Assembly (NCBI GenBank): GCA_030550155.1
Contig: JAUQPZ010000008.1
Coordinates: 1 to 48,152, forward strand
Direction of reading: 5' to 3'
DNA from: Thermoproteota archaeon
GTDB lineage: Archaea; Thermoproteota; Nitrososphaeria_A; Caldarchaeales; Calditenuaceae
Length of the DNA stretch: 48,152 nucleotides
Below, in pieces: positions 38,289-47,293 of the stretch. The notes beneath the pieces were generated by a model. The model made no database searches. It was not told the DNA's origin and saw only the letters and a program-made list of their open reading frames with translations. The translations under genes and the position numbers were made by a program. How positions within the stretch are numbered: the stretch's first letter is position 1; each line of letters starts with the position of its first letter.

Positions 38289-40172
38289 TTGACAATTAAG
38301 AAGCTCTTCAAGGAGGCTCAGAGGCTCCTAGCGGAGGCGGGGGTCCCTGAGGCCAGGCTTGTACCTCCGAGGTCCCACGAGTTCGGAGAGGCAACTACCG
38401 CTTATCCCATGGAAAAGGCGGGCATGGTGGGCAAGAGGCCTTTTGAGCTTGCCGAGGAGATTGTCTCAAAGTTAGGCTCAAGCGAGCTGATTGAGAGCGT
38501 CAAGGCTGTGCCCCCCGGGTACATCAACTTCTATGCCGACTGGAGGCGATTTAGCGAGCACACCTTATCCGAAATATTCAGGCTCGGGCAGATGGGTTAC
38601 GCAAGCTCTGAGATAGGTGAGGGAAAGGTGGTGCTGGTGGAGCACACAAGCGTCAACCCCAACAAGGCGCTACACGTCGGACACGCTAGAAACGTCTACC
38701 TCGGCGACCTCGTAGCTAGGACGCTCTCAAAAACCGGCCATAAAGTCTACGTTTTGAATTACGTCGACGACAGCGGCGTCCAGATGGCCAGCATACTTCT
38801 TGGCTTTCTGGAGCTGGGCATACCTGCCTCGCCGCCTGAAGGTGTAAGGTTCGACGAATACTGCGGCGACCACGTCTATGTAGAAGTCTCTCGTAAAGCG
38901 GAGACAGACCGCACCTTAGAGGAGAGGCTTAGGTCCCTCGCAAAGAGGGTTGAGGAGCGCGGGAGCGGGGAGTTTAGATATGCGAGGGAGGTGGCGGAAA
39001 AGGTTCTTTCATACCAGCTCATGACCTGCTGGCGGCTGGGAGCGCGATATGACATGCTCTTCAGGGAGAGCGACGTAGTTGCTTCAGGCCTCTGGTCAAA
39101 GACCTTTCAGCGACTGCTCGAGGCTGGCATAATCTACAAGGCGGCCAGCGGCGAGAACGCGGGGTGCTGGTGCGTAGACCTCAGCGGCCACGAAACCCTC
39201 TCCAAGGAGGGGGACGAGGTCTTGGTTAAGAGCGACGGCTCAACGACTTATGTCGCGAGAGACATAGCTTTCGCTCTCTGGAAGCTCGGTGAGTCGGATG
39301 TGGAGATCGGCGGTAGAGTTTGGGGGCGAAATCCAGATGGCTCTGAGATCTTGATAACCGATACGGACACAGCAACCCATCTAGAGATTCCAAAGGCAAG
39401 TATGGTGATAACGGTCGTGGGCTCGGAGCAGAGGCGGCCACAAGAGGTCATAAAATACGTGCTCAAAAAACTCGGTGTTGATGGAGAGAGATATCTGCAC
39501 TTCTCATATGAGCGTGTCTCTCTGAGCTCAGAGTCGGCTAAAAGACTGGGGATGAGGGAGGTGGAGAGGAAGGCTATACACATGAGTGGGAGGCGAGGCA
39601 TATACATCAAGGTTGACGCGGTGCTGGATGAGCTGAAGGAGCTTGCCGCGCAGGAGGTGAGGAGGAGACACGCTGACTGGGGAAGTGACAAGGTCGATGA
39701 GGTCTCTGAGGCTATTGCCCGCGGGGCTCTCCGCTACTCCCTCCTGAGGACCGAGGCGGAGAAGGCTGTTGTCTTCGACATGAGAGAGGCCTTAAGGCTT
39801 GAGGGCGACACAGGTCCATATATCCAGTATAGCGTCGCAAGGGCACACAGAATAGTCGAGAAGGCCAGGGACGCCCATTTGCAGCCGAGCATGCGCAAGA
39901 GCGGGGACCTTGTTAAAGAGGAGAAACTGCTGATACGCTCCGCCTCCTATCTGCCACTAGTTGTTGAGGAAGTCGCTAAAACCCTCAGGCTGAGGCAGCT
40001 CCTGACACACTCGAGGGAAATGGCTGTAAGGTTCAACGAGTTTTATGAGAAATGTCCAGTGATTGAGGGAGGTGAATCTGCTCCATTTAGACTCGCCCTC
40101 GTTGAGTCCTATATCATAGCACAGGCAAGCTTGATGGATATCATTGGCATACCTGTGCTTAGGGAGATGTAG
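38289..40172 (+). CDS. argS: Arginyl-tRNA synthetase
   Basis: ArgRS charges tRNA-Arg. Class I motifs are present: the HIGH-like HVGHARNVYLGDLVA, and the KMSKS-like MSGRRG near the middle. N-terminal Add-1-like and C-terminal anticodon-binding (DALR) domains are visible: LEGDTGPYIQYSVARAHRI and AVRFNEFYEKCPV. The open frame goes back to 38070, but that stretch overlaps the divergent GTPase gene. TTG 38289, after GGAGGGGG and a TATA box, gives 627 residues, normal for the family. Confidence 0.94.
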   Translation: MTIKKLFKEAQRLLAEAGVPEARLVPPRSHEFGEATTAYPMEKAGMVGKRPFELAEEIVSKLGSSELIESVKAVPPGYINFYADWRRFSEHTLSEIFRLGQMGYASSEIGEGKVVLVEHTSVNPNKALHVGHARNVYLGDLVARTLSKTGHKVYVLNYVDDSGVQMASILLGFLELGIPASPPEGVRFDEYCGDHVYVEVSRKAETDRTLEERLRSLAKRVEERGSGEFRYAREVAEKVLSYQLMTCWRLGARYDMLFRESDVVASGLWSKTFQRLLEAGIIYKAASGENAGCWCVDLSGHETLSKEGDEVLVKSDGSTTYVARDIAFALWKLGESDVEIGGRVWGRNPDGSEILITDTDTATHLEIPKASMVITVVGSEQRRPQEVIKYVLKKLGVDGERYLHFSYERVSLSSESAKRLGMREVERKAIHMSGRRGIYIKVDAVLDELKELAAQEVRRRHADWGSDKVDEVSEAIARGALRYSLLRTEAEKAVVFDMREALRLEGDTGPYIQYSVARAHRIVEKARDAHLQPSMRKSGDLVKEEKLLIRSASYLPLVVEEVAKTLRLRQLLTHSREMAVRFNEFYEKCPVIEGGESAPFRLALVESYIIAQASLMDIIGIPVLREM

Positions 40173-40177
40173 GAAAT

Positions 40178-40951
40178 TTACAGGAGCGTTGAGAGCTTCT
40201 CCGCCACCTCATCAAGATTTTTCGCGGCCAGCCAGTTATTGGAGCTAGGATTTCTGCTGATTCCGGTGAGCACAAGTATGCCCTTAGACCCGATGTTCTG
40301 GGCTAATGCCATATCGACCTCCTCGTTATCACCCACCACGACAACCTCCGACGGAGTTAGACCCAATCGCCTTAAAGCTAGGTCTCCGATGTAGCGGGCG
40401 GGTTTTCCGACAAGTACCGCCTCTCGCCTAGTAGAGGTTTCGAGAAAGCTGATTAGCGCGCCTGCACCGGGCATGGGGCCGCGCTCAGTCATGTAGATAT
40501 GGTCCTTGTTGGTAGCTATGAAAAGGGCGCCTTTCAAGATGGCTCTATGCCCCTCAACCAGTCTCCAGTAGCTTATGTCCTTTGTCCCCCCGGCCACTAC
40601 AGCGTCGGCGTCTTCACTCCTACCCACAACCTGATGCCCGCCCAGAATCATCTCCTCAACCAGCCCTACATCACCTACCACGAAGACCCTACAAGCCCCC
40701 CTTCTCTCCCTGAGATACTCAGAGGCCGCCAACCCTGAATTCAAAACATCTTCCAACCTCGCATCACCAATCACACTTAACATCTTATCCAAAAGCATCC
40801 TACGAGAGTAAAACGAGTTATTAGTGAGGAACAAGATCCTTAACCCCCACTCCCTCAACCTCTCAACTAGTCTGGAGGCACCAGAAATCGGTGTGTCTCC
40901 GAGGAACAATGTCCCATCGACATCCATGAGGACTGCCTCTACTCTCGACAA
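40178..40951 (-). CDS. HAD superfamily IIA phosphatase (NagD-like)
   Basis: The 257-residue protein has the HAD motifs: nucleophile in VLMDVDGTLFLG, motif II in LFLTNNSF, conserved Lys in LVGKPARY, and acidic motif in VVGDNEEVDM. The NagD/PNPase-type cap lies between motifs II and III. Members hydrolyse small phosphates such as sugar phosphates, nucleotides or glycerol phosphate. TTG 40951 is preceded by an A/T-rich box at 40977-40985. It lies near the glycerol-3-phosphate dehydrogenase gene, but substrate is unproven. Confidence 0.87.
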   Translation of the reverse strand: MSRVEAVLMDVDGTLFLGDTPISGASRLVERLREWGLRILFLTNNSFYSRRMLLDKMLSVIGDARLEDVLNSGLAASEYLRERRGACRVFVVGDVGLVEEMILGGHQVVGRSEDADAVVAGGTKDISYWRLVEGHRAILKGALFIATNKDHIYMTERGPMPGAGALISFLETSTRREAVLVGKPARYIGDLALRRLGLTPSEVVVVGDNEEVDMALAQNIGSKGILVLTGISRNPSSNNWLAAKNLDEVAEKLSTLL

Positions 40952-40981
40952 ATTCCGCCCTCCACATGTTATGGGATTAAT

Positions 40982-41446
40982 TTAAACCCCTTTTCTCAGC
41001 GCCTCACTGAGGCAGTTGGTGAGAAGTCCAATCTGCTTGTCCGCCACCCTTCTCACCGTCTCTTCCCCGAGGAGCCTCTGAATGATTCCGAGGTCTACGA
41101 TTGACACCCATTCCAAGACGCTGCCATCGTCCTTGGACGATACCCTCACGGAGATGTCTATGCTGATCTTCGCGCCCACCGCTCTTCCATCGCCGGCAAC
41201 CCTTACCTCGCCCGGGCTTGTCTCCATGTAGGTAAACCTCATATCGGTTCTGATTCTTGAGAGGTATCCTGCCACTTTAGCCATCTCTGCCAAGTTGAGA
41301 TAGAAGACTGCCCTGAATTCCTTGTCGCCGATGAGTTCCAGCGACGAGAGGTTGGGGAGGCATTTTCCGAGCCAGAGCGGGTCTCTGAGCCTGGATAGAC
41401 AGTGCTCTGGGGGGGCGTCGACAGTAAACTTGCCCTCCAACCTCAA
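40982..41446 (-). CDS. CoxG-like SRPBCC protein
   Basis: The 154-residue protein begins MRLEGKFTVDAPPEHCLSRL, then DPLWLGKCLPNLSSLELIGD, which matches the CoxG family: G-F-V-APPE-V, L-DP---CLPG. These proteins anchor CO dehydrogenase to the membrane or help in its assembly; the SRPBCC fold binds hydrophobic ligands. No cox genes lie in the window. Its start overlaps the stop of the upstream glpA-like gene by four bases, so the two are made together. Confidence 0.8.
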   Translation of the reverse strand: MRLEGKFTVDAPPEHCLSRLRDPLWLGKCLPNLSSLELIGDKEFRAVFYLNLAEMAKVAGYLSRIRTDMRFTYMETSPGEVRVAGDGRAVGAKISIDISVRVSSKDDGSVLEWVSIVDLGIIQRLLGEETVRRVADKQIGLLTNCLSEALRKGV

Positions 41447-42762
41447 CTCTGCCCACCTTTCCTTGAGGCGAGTAGTAGCGGGAGTATGAGGCCGACGTAT
41501 CTCTCGGCGTCGATTGCGTCCTGCACAGCCTTCAAAGTGCTTGCGAGCTCTCCAGAGAGTTCTCCGGCCTTAAGCCTCTCCCTCAGCTCTCTCAGATCCT
41601 CTTCGCTCGGCATGTCAAGCCGAATCTTATCTGTATAACTTCCGCGAGGCGCGCCTATCTGCTGGCAAATCTTCTCAACGGCGGTCTCGGCTATCAGCCT
41701 GCTCGTAGTTAGCTTCCCCCCGAGAGCCGTTATGAAGCCTCTTACCCCCTGCTCCGAGTGGTCCAGCACCTCAAAGCTCCTCGTGATCTCCCTTAAGCTC
41801 ATCTGCTCCTCACTTGGGGATATGAGTGGCCTGACAGAGGCGTAAAGCCTCGAGAAGCCCACTCTCCTCAGAGCCGGGACAACCTCTCCACACTCTTGGA
41901 GCAATACATTAGCGTCTTCTTCTCTAATCTGTATGTTGTCTGGGTCCTCGACGAGCATGGCGGTTGTGCCGGATATTGTGGCCCCGCTTGTGTAGGGGAC
42001 AATTATATCTCCGTCGCTGGGTGGTCTCATCCTGTTTAGTATGTGGCGTGTCAGGTTCACGCATGTGACGCCCATCACTCCTGCAGCAGGTATAACCTCG
42101 ACATGTATGCCGGCCTTCGCCGCGACCTCTCCGCACCACGGCCCCGCAGCGTTAATGACCCCCCTGCACTCAAAGTTAAAGACGTCGCCACCACAGCTCC
42201 CCCAAACACCAACAACCCCCCCGTCCTCCACCTTTAAACCACTCGCTTCAGCCCCCTCCAAGACGCTCGCCCCCCTCGCGACAGCGAGGAGGATAGCGGA
42301 GACAGCTAGGTCCTTAGCATACACCACCTTATCTGGGACAAAGACCGCGGACCTGACCTTCTCGCTGACCTTTGGCTCCAACTGCCTGAACAACTGAACA
42401 TCACAATCTCTTACCGGTATTCCGGCTCTCTCGCAGGCTGACGTGAGCTCCGAGTGATATTCCTCTTCCTCAGGTTTGACCGAGACAAAAAAGCCGCCGA
42501 CGTCCCGGATGCAGTGTGGCGCCATCTCCGAGAGAATCATGTTCTCGCTGATGCATTCACGTGCCGCCTGAGGGTCTGTGGTGGCGTACCTGGCCCCGCT
42601 GTGGAGCATTCCGTGGCTTCTGCCCGAGGTGCCTGAGCAGATACTCCTCCTCTCCAGCAAGAGGACAGAGACTCCGCGGAGTGCTAGGTCAAGGGTTGCG
42701 AAAACCCCGACCGCGCCACCCCCAACGACAATTACGTCATAATAGCCTCTCAGGGAGCTCAA
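41443..42762 (-). CDS. glpA: FAD-dependent glycerol-3-phosphate dehydrogenase, GlpA/GlpD-like
   Basis: The 439-residue flavoprotein has the DAO fold: dinucleotide-binding YDVIVVGGGAVGVFATLDLA, LLERRSICSGTSGRSHGML, SGARYA, and VINAAGPWCGEVA, plus VRPLISPSE and FITALGGKLTTSR near the C-terminus. These fit GlpA/GlpD, which oxidises sn-glycerol-3-phosphate to dihydroxyacetone phosphate. The C-terminal iron-sulfur domain of longer GlpA forms is absent. TTG 42762 starts it. It is co-translated with the CoxG-like gene and pairs logically with glpK. Confidence 0.87.
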   Translation of the reverse strand: MSSLRGYYDVIVVGGGAVGVFATLDLALRGVSVLLLERRSICSGTSGRSHGMLHSGARYATTDPQAARECISENMILSEMAPHCIRDVGGFFVSVKPEEEEYHSELTSACERAGIPVRDCDVQLFRQLEPKVSEKVRSAVFVPDKVVYAKDLAVSAILLAVARGASVLEGAEASGLKVEDGGVVGVWGSCGGDVFNFECRGVINAAGPWCGEVAAKAGIHVEVIPAAGVMGVTCVNLTRHILNRMRPPSDGDIIVPYTSGATISGTTAMLVEDPDNIQIREEDANVLLQECGEVVPALRRVGFSRLYASVRPLISPSEEQMSLREITRSFEVLDHSEQGVRGFITALGGKLTTSRLIAETAVEKICQQIGAPRGSYTDKIRLDMPSEEDLRELRERLKAGELSGELASTLKAVQDAIDAERYVGLILPLLLASRKGGQS

Positions 42763-42776
42763 GGGTTAATCAATTA

Positions 42777-43220
42777 TCAGTGTTGCCTCGATGTTATCTG
42801 CCTTTCCCTCGGGATAAGTGGGTAGATTTTGCCGTCTCTCGAAGCTCGTCCGGAGCCCAGATAGAGCCAGCCACTTCTGACAATAACAACCCCCCCGCCC
42901 CCAACCCCCCTCTCCAGTGGCACACCGCTCATCCACCTCTCAGCCTCGCTCAAGGAGACCTCAACTACCTCTCCCCCGAGATAGGGGCCTAAAATCTGGC
43001 TACCATCTAAGGAGAGATAACCCGCACCCCCTATTCGTTTGGCGACGTAGACTCCAACGGAAACAACTCCCTTGAGTCTTTGTCCAAGCTGTATGGCCTC
43101 CTGAGTAGTGCATCTTATCCTCTTCCCGGACTCGACAAAGACCAAGCCCTCTGGAATCCTCTCAACGTCGAGGGGAAATGAGAGTCTTGCCAGCTCCTCT
43201 CTCTTAAGAATTCTTCTCAA
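42777..43220 (-). CDS. PUA-like protein of the NOL1/NOP2/fmu-associated family (COG3270)
   Basis: The 147-residue product begins LRRILKREELARLSFPLDVE and continues GYLSLDGSQILGPYLGG, ending SGRASRDGKIYPLIPRERQI. It matches the PUA-like domain that in bacteria is fused to RsmF and in archaea is often a separate gene next to the m5C methyltransferase. TTG 43220 overlaps the methyltransferase stop (TTGA), so both are translated together. A Gly-rich loop (ERGVGGGGVV) is encoded by a run of C on the plus strand. Probably helps the enzyme bind RNA. Confidence 0.8.
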   Translation of the reverse strand: MRRILKREELARLSFPLDVERIPEGLVFVESGKRIRCTTQEAIQLGQRLKGVVSVGVYVAKRIGGAGYLSLDGSQILGPYLGGEVVEVSLSEAERWMSGVPLERGVGGGGVVIVRSGWLYLGSGRASRDGKIYPLIPRERQITSRQH

Positions 43221-44155
43221 GCCGCAGGACTCCTGATTCTGGCCACGAAAAAGCCCTCCGCCATGTTGTCCTGTGGATAGCACTTAAAACACTTCGCAAC
43301 CTCTGGACTGAACCTTTCGCCAGAGAACTCTTCGATGGGTCTGCGCCCTTTCAACCCCTCATGCTCCACAGGCTCTAGAGTAGATTCAGGATGCTTCTCT
43401 AGGAATTGAGAGATTACGGCCTCGTTCTCGAGCGGGTGGATAGTGCATGTGGAGTAAACAAGCAAGCCACCCGGCCTCAGACACCTATAACCAGACTCGA
43501 GTAGAGAGAGCTGGAGTCGCTGAAGCTTCTCGCTATGTCTGCTCCTGTATCTCCTCAGAGCGCCCCAGTCTTTCGAGACGATTCCAAGCGCGCTACAGGG
43601 CACGTCTAGGAGAACCCTGTCAAAGAGCCCCGCTCCCCATCTATGAAACAGCCTCCCATCTGTAAGCGTAACAACCGAGTTTACAGCACCCCACCGCTGC
43701 AGATTAAAAGACAGAGCCCTAATCCTCTTCTTCGAGGCATCGTTTGCCACGATCACGCCTTGGAGACCGATTAGCTGGGCAATCTGTGTTGACTTGCTTC
43801 CAGGTGCCGCACAGAGGTCGAGACATCTTTCACCTCTTCCAGGCTCGAGAGTCTCGACGGGGAGCATGGAGACAGGCCCCTGAATGTAGATGAGGCCAAG
43901 CAGGTGTTCCATAGTATTGCCAAGGTCTTTCGCAGGCGCCTCCAAGACACGATAACCGTGTCTCGCCCATGCCAAGGGTTCGAGCCTCCACCCTCTCTGA
44001 ATCAGGAACCGCTCAACCTCTCTTCCATCGAACTTCAGCGTGTTTATTCTCACACATTCGGGAAGAGGTTGCTGCACGGCCTCGAGATAAAGCTCGAGCT
44101 CAAAGTCGGGGAGCATCGATGAGAGTCGGCTGAAGTCCTCGGAGACACCCATCAC
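43217..44155 (-). CDS. RNA m5C methyltransferase, RsmB/NSUN family
   Basis: The 312-residue SAM-dependent enzyme shows the NSUN motifs: EPLAWARHGYRV and YIQGPVSMLPVETLEPG, SAM-binding DLCAAPGSKSTQIAQ, motif IV LLDVPCSALGIV and catalytic YSTCTIHPLENE. It would methylate cytosine in tRNA or rRNA. Start is GTG 44155 or ATG 44152; both overlap the stop of the glycosylase gene. The separate PUA-like gene follows directly. Confidence 0.9.
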   Translation of the reverse strand: MMGVSEDFSRLSSMLPDFELELYLEAVQQPLPECVRINTLKFDGREVERFLIQRGWRLEPLAWARHGYRVLEAPAKDLGNTMEHLLGLIYIQGPVSMLPVETLEPGRGERCLDLCAAPGSKSTQIAQLIGLQGVIVANDASKKRIRALSFNLQRWGAVNSVVTLTDGRLFHRWGAGLFDRVLLDVPCSALGIVSKDWGALRRYRSRHSEKLQRLQLSLLESGYRCLRPGGLLVYSTCTIHPLENEAVISQFLEKHPESTLEPVEHEGLKGRRPIEEFSGERFSPEVAKCFKCYPQDNMAEGFFVARIRSPAA

Positions 44156-44829
44156 TTGAATACCTCACCCGTCTCCTCATACCATAGTAGAAGGTCCAGC
44201 GCCTCAGGCGCTACACAGATCATTCTTGCCGCGCTCATAAACTGTTGCTCAACAAGCATGTATCTCCTCCTACTTGACACGTTGGGCTCGTCCACCAGAA
44301 CGCCAAGCCTGCGGAGACAGCGCAAGATATGCCTGTCAAGAATTGCTATACCTGTGTACCCGATGTTCCTCAGGAAGTGTGAGGCCTCCTTATACCCAAA
44401 CCCCCATACCTCCTTCACGAGCCTCTCCCTCGTCTCCCCTGGGTCCTGTCCGAGAAGATGTGTCAGCCCCTTACCATCAGACAACAACCTCCTATTCATG
44501 ACAACATACCGCGCCTTCTGCCGAGGGAACCTGACGCCATTCCTCCTTAAAACTCGATAAACTTCTCGGCCGCCCCCCCTTAATAAAAGTTTGAGATCTG
44601 AGAGCTCTCGGACAGCTGTGTCAGCCCGCCTAGCGCTTGACTGAGGTGTTAGAACGCAGAAGGTAAGCTCTGCGAAGAGCTTTTCCTTGTCTTGCCTGTC
44701 GATGCTCCTAAACTCCTCGAGCCTCTTCTCTATGACGCTTTTCACAGACTCATAGTCTCTTCTAAGCTTCTTGACGTAGCCGTAGTCGATTCTCCAGAAC
44801 TGCTCTCCCGCCATGAGCCCGTTGTTCAC
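44152..44829 (-). CDS. ogg: 8-oxoguanine DNA glycosylase/AP lyase, Ogg2 type
   Basis: The 225-residue HhH-GPD enzyme removes 8-oxoguanine. Motifs are AELTFCVLTPQSSARRAD and VWGFGYKEASHFLRNIGY (hairpin with the catalytic Lys), then GIAILDRHILRCLRRLG with the catalytic Asp. This is the archaeal Ogg2 pattern. GTG 44829 overlaps the herA stop (GTGA), so it is translationally coupled to the HerA-NurA repair genes. A second start, ATG 44814, is possible. Confidence 0.9.
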   Translation of the reverse strand: MNNGLMAGEQFWRIDYGYVKKLRRDYESVKSVIEKRLEEFRSIDRQDKEKLFAELTFCVLTPQSSARRADTAVRELSDLKLLLRGGGREVYRVLRRNGVRFPRQKARYVVMNRRLLSDGKGLTHLLGQDPGETRERLVKEVWGFGYKEASHFLRNIGYTGIAILDRHILRCLRRLGVLVDEPNVSSRRRYMLVEQQFMSAARMICVAPEALDLLLWYEETGEVFK

Positions 44830-46277
44830 TGTATCTTTGTCTCTAACGTCTTAAAGAACTTCTTAGTGTTTCCTAAGACTTTCGCGTCTATATCCCTGAT
44901 CCTTGCGAGGACCGGTATATTGCCAACCACTTTGCCGATGACGAGGGTTTGGCCAGGTTCGAGTGAGGGTGCTATGCTCTTAACGGTCTCGGCGTCTACG
45001 TGGCTGAACTTTGAGAGTGATTCGAGGTCGTTCTCGTTTAGGAAGTTGAAGAGGAACAGATTGTCGGCCTGCCTGTAGATCGTCTCGGGTATCGAGTCAG
45101 GCTGATTTGAGACGAAGATGGGAGAGATTCCGAGGTGCCTCATTCTTGTAACTATGTCCTCCCAATACGTCTCCCCCACGTAGAGATGGGCCTCCTCAGA
45201 AACCAGGAAGAGCGGCGGAATCGAGCCGTCCGACAGGTGCTGGGAGACTCCGCTCAAAACATACTCCACGACCATCCTCCTAATCATGGGTCTAAGCCGA
45301 GACAAGTCCACTACCACGAGAATCCCGTCCTCTCTACTTCCGAAGAGCTCAGGTATCGGGTCATAGTCTCCATTTATTATGAATCCAGAGCTGAAGACAA
45401 CTTGCAGCCTGCTCAGGATCGCGTCTCTGATGGCCTCGTTCATATGGGCTCGCCTGACCTCAGATAACAGGTTCTCGACGGTGAGTTCTCTCTCCCTCTC
45501 CAAGGATTCCCAGAGCCTCGCGAACTCCCTCAAGCTGTTCTGGGGGGTGGCGAAGACGTGTTCGAGAATGTCTAACATCACCTCTAGCCCGATAGTTTCC
45601 AAGCCAACCTTGAAGTTGACGCAGGGCCGCGCCACAACCACCTTTTCTGAAATCTCGTTATCCCCGCCCTTCTTACCCTCGCCTAAGCCACAATACTCGC
45701 CGTTTATGTCAAAGACGAGAGCGTAGCAGCCCTTCTTTACCAGCTCGTACAGCAGAACTTTCGTGCAGTGAGACTTCCCCGTCCCCTTCCTACCTGTGAT
45801 GATTGTCAGGGAGCTGTCGAGCTCGGAGGCGTCTATCGCCAGCTGCTCCCCAAAAGACTCGCCGATAACGATAGGTATTAGGGGCTCTCCCCTGACATGT
45901 CGTAAGACCTCGTTCGTCGATATTCGCCGGATTTTAGAGGAGAAGCGCGAGGGAATCCAGAGCGAGCTCGATTTAACTTCCCCCTCGGAGAGGACTGCTC
46001 GAAGCTTAGAGACAATTTTCTTCGACTCGCGTATAGCAAGCGTTACGGAGCCTATCTTGTGTGGGTCAAAGAGGCTTACAGAGGCATTCTGAAGAGTGAG
46101 CTCTCTAAGCAAATCCTCCAACAGCCCAGGAATGTCCGCATATTCTATATCGATAACCTCGAGGATGAGGGCCTTTTTCCCTTCAACGGCCACTATATAC
46201 TCCCCGCGCTCCAAGTCTGCGTCTCCGGGAAGCGACAGTATCTCGAATGTCCCGTTACTTTTACGCAGTATTTTCAT
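44826..46277 (-). CDS. herA: Bipolar DNA helicase/translocase HerA
   Basis: HerA is a hexameric ATPase acting with NurA, Mre11 and Rad50 in DNA-end resection. The N-terminal HAS-barrel is followed by Walker A TIITGRKGTGKSH, ALVFDINGEYCGLG, a Walker B region with PPLFLVSEEAHLYV, RMRHLGISPIFVSNQP and the C-terminal LEPGQTLVIGKVVGNIPV. The open frame reaches 46322, but ATG 46277 (MKILRKSNG) is the natural start and gives 483 residues. It overlaps the nurA stop. mre11 and rad50 are not adjacent; ogg follows instead. Confidence 0.93.
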   Translation of the reverse strand: MKILRKSNGTFEILSLPGDADLERGEYIVAVEGKKALILEVIDIEYADIPGLLEDLLRELTLQNASVSLFDPHKIGSVTLAIRESKKIVSKLRAVLSEGEVKSSSLWIPSRFSSKIRRISTNEVLRHVRGEPLIPIVIGESFGEQLAIDASELDSSLTIITGRKGTGKSHCTKVLLYELVKKGCYALVFDINGEYCGLGEGKKGGDNEISEKVVVARPCVNFKVGLETIGLEVMLDILEHVFATPQNSLREFARLWESLERERELTVENLLSEVRRAHMNEAIRDAILSRLQVVFSSGFIINGDYDPIPELFGSREDGILVVVDLSRLRPMIRRMVVEYVLSGVSQHLSDGSIPPLFLVSEEAHLYVGETYWEDIVTRMRHLGISPIFVSNQPDSIPETIYRQADNLFLFNFLNENDLESLSKFSHVDAETVKSIAPSLEPGQTLVIGKVVGNIPVLARIRDIDAKVLGNTKKFFKTLETKIQ

Positions 46278-47199
46278 GACGCCTGGTCTCGAAGGGGGAG
46301 AGAATGGAGCAGCGAGGGTCATAGATGTGTGATGCCGACGCTCCTACCAAGTTGTTCAGAGTCTTCTTCACAGCCACTATGTCGAGCCAGCTGAAGGTTG
46401 CGTAGGAGTGAGCTAAGACCAGCGTCTCGGGGTAGCCGCCTACCAAGGCGTCTGAGGACATCAGGGCTGAGAGGGCCTCCACACCGCTCCTAGGAGGATA
46501 TGAGTCAACACGGAAGTAAAAGGGGGATTGTGAAAGCTTTGTGAGATATACGTCCCCGAGGCATCTGAGGCCACTCCACAGCAGGTGAGCCGACTCTGTA
46601 AGATCTCTGATAAACGGAGGTGCGACACCCTTCATAACCTTCTCCTCCACGGCCCCATCCGGCATAAGCAGGCTCTCCTTCGAGAAGCCCAGCACCGTAG
46701 CCCCGGCCACTTCGGCGGCCTCCACAATCCTCTCGAGGAGATATCCCTGCTGATCTGCCCTAGCCACTAGAGGGCCATCGAATAGGTAGATGGGGCTTAT
46801 AACGTTGGAGACTGCCCACAACTGCACGAGCCTCTCGAAAAGCTTAAGCTCATCCCTGATCTCGTGAACAAGGCTGGAGGGTGTCGAGTTAAACGGCCTC
46901 ACCTGCCTCAGGAAGGGTCCCAAGACCCAGACCCTAAACCTGTCTGAGCGATGAATGACTGCAGCCCTCAAGGCCACAATCGCCCCCAACCTCGACTCCG
47001 CGACTCTCACGACCGAGGCGTCCACCGCCACCAGCTCAGAGCCCTCACCCGGCTCAAGCCTAATCACGGGACCGTCAAGCACGTCTACCAAGAATGCCAG
47101 ACCATCAGACTCCTCAACAGCCACCAACCCTGGATCCTGGGGCTGAAGAATCGGCTCGGGGTTGACGAGGTCGAGCGCTTGTCCGGAGATATAATCCAT
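46261..47199 (-). CDS. nurA: 5'-3' nuclease NurA
   Basis: NurA resects DNA ends together with HerA. The RNase H-like fold supplies acidic residues in LVAVDASVVRVAESRLGAIV and PIYLFDGPLV; GATVLGFSKES and VLAHSYATF near the end are family-typical. Two starts compete. ATG 47199 has a near-perfect AGGAGG site at 47205-47210 and gives 312 residues. ATG 47247 gives 328 residues and would be leaderless given the A/T box at 47271-47280. I chose 47199 because the SD is so strong. The end overlaps herA, confirming the pair. Confidence 0.9.
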   Translation of the reverse strand: MDYISGQALDLVNPEPILQPQDPGLVAVEESDGLAFLVDVLDGPVIRLEPGEGSELVAVDASVVRVAESRLGAIVALRAAVIHRSDRFRVWVLGPFLRQVRPFNSTPSSLVHEIRDELKLFERLVQLWAVSNVISPIYLFDGPLVARADQQGYLLERIVEAAEVAGATVLGFSKESLLMPDGAVEEKVMKGVAPPFIRDLTESAHLLWSGLRCLGDVYLTKLSQSPFYFRVDSYPPRSGVEALSALMSSDALVGGYPETLVLAHSYATFSWLDIVAVKKTLNNLVGASASHIYDPRCSILSPFETRRHENTA

Positions 47200-47204
47200 A
47201 AATA

Positions 47205-47210
47205 CCTCCT
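47205..47210 (-). promoter_or_regulatory. Strong Shine-Dalgarno site inside the nurA leader
   Basis: The minus strand reads AGGAGG five bases ahead of ATG 47199. It is the main reason to prefer that start over ATG 47247. Confidence 0.55.
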
Positions 47211-47223
47211 CAATTGGCTTATT

Positions 47224-47247
47224 CATGGTGTTCAGGTTGTTCAACAT
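47224..47247 (-). repeat. Dyad-rich element, copy 1 (nurA side)
   Basis: On the minus strand this 24-base element reads ATGTTGAACAAC then CTGAACACCATG. It matches the plus-strand element at 47301-47324 at 17 of 24 positions. Both contain TTGnnCAA followed by TGnnCA. The palindrome CAACATGTTG at 47242-47251 overlaps it. Position just after the predicted nurA transcript start suits an operator. Confidence 0.45.
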
Positions 47248-47270
47248 GTTGCTCTCAGCCCCCGCATGCC

Positions 47271-47280
47271 ATTATTTTTT
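47271..47280 (-). promoter_or_regulatory. A/T box of nurA-herA
   Basis: The minus strand reads AAAAAATAAT and predicts a transcript start near 47247. Confidence 0.4.
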
Positions 47281-47293
47281 GGGTGGGGGGTTG

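Noticed and set aside
42885-42912. Run of C bases as a possible structured or regulatory element
   Set aside because: It encodes the Gly/Val-rich loop of the PUA-like protein on the minus strand and needs no other explanation.
47276-47290. G-rich tract between nurA and the winged-helix gene as a G-quadruplex
   Set aside because: Only two G runs are present, too few for a four-run quadruplex.
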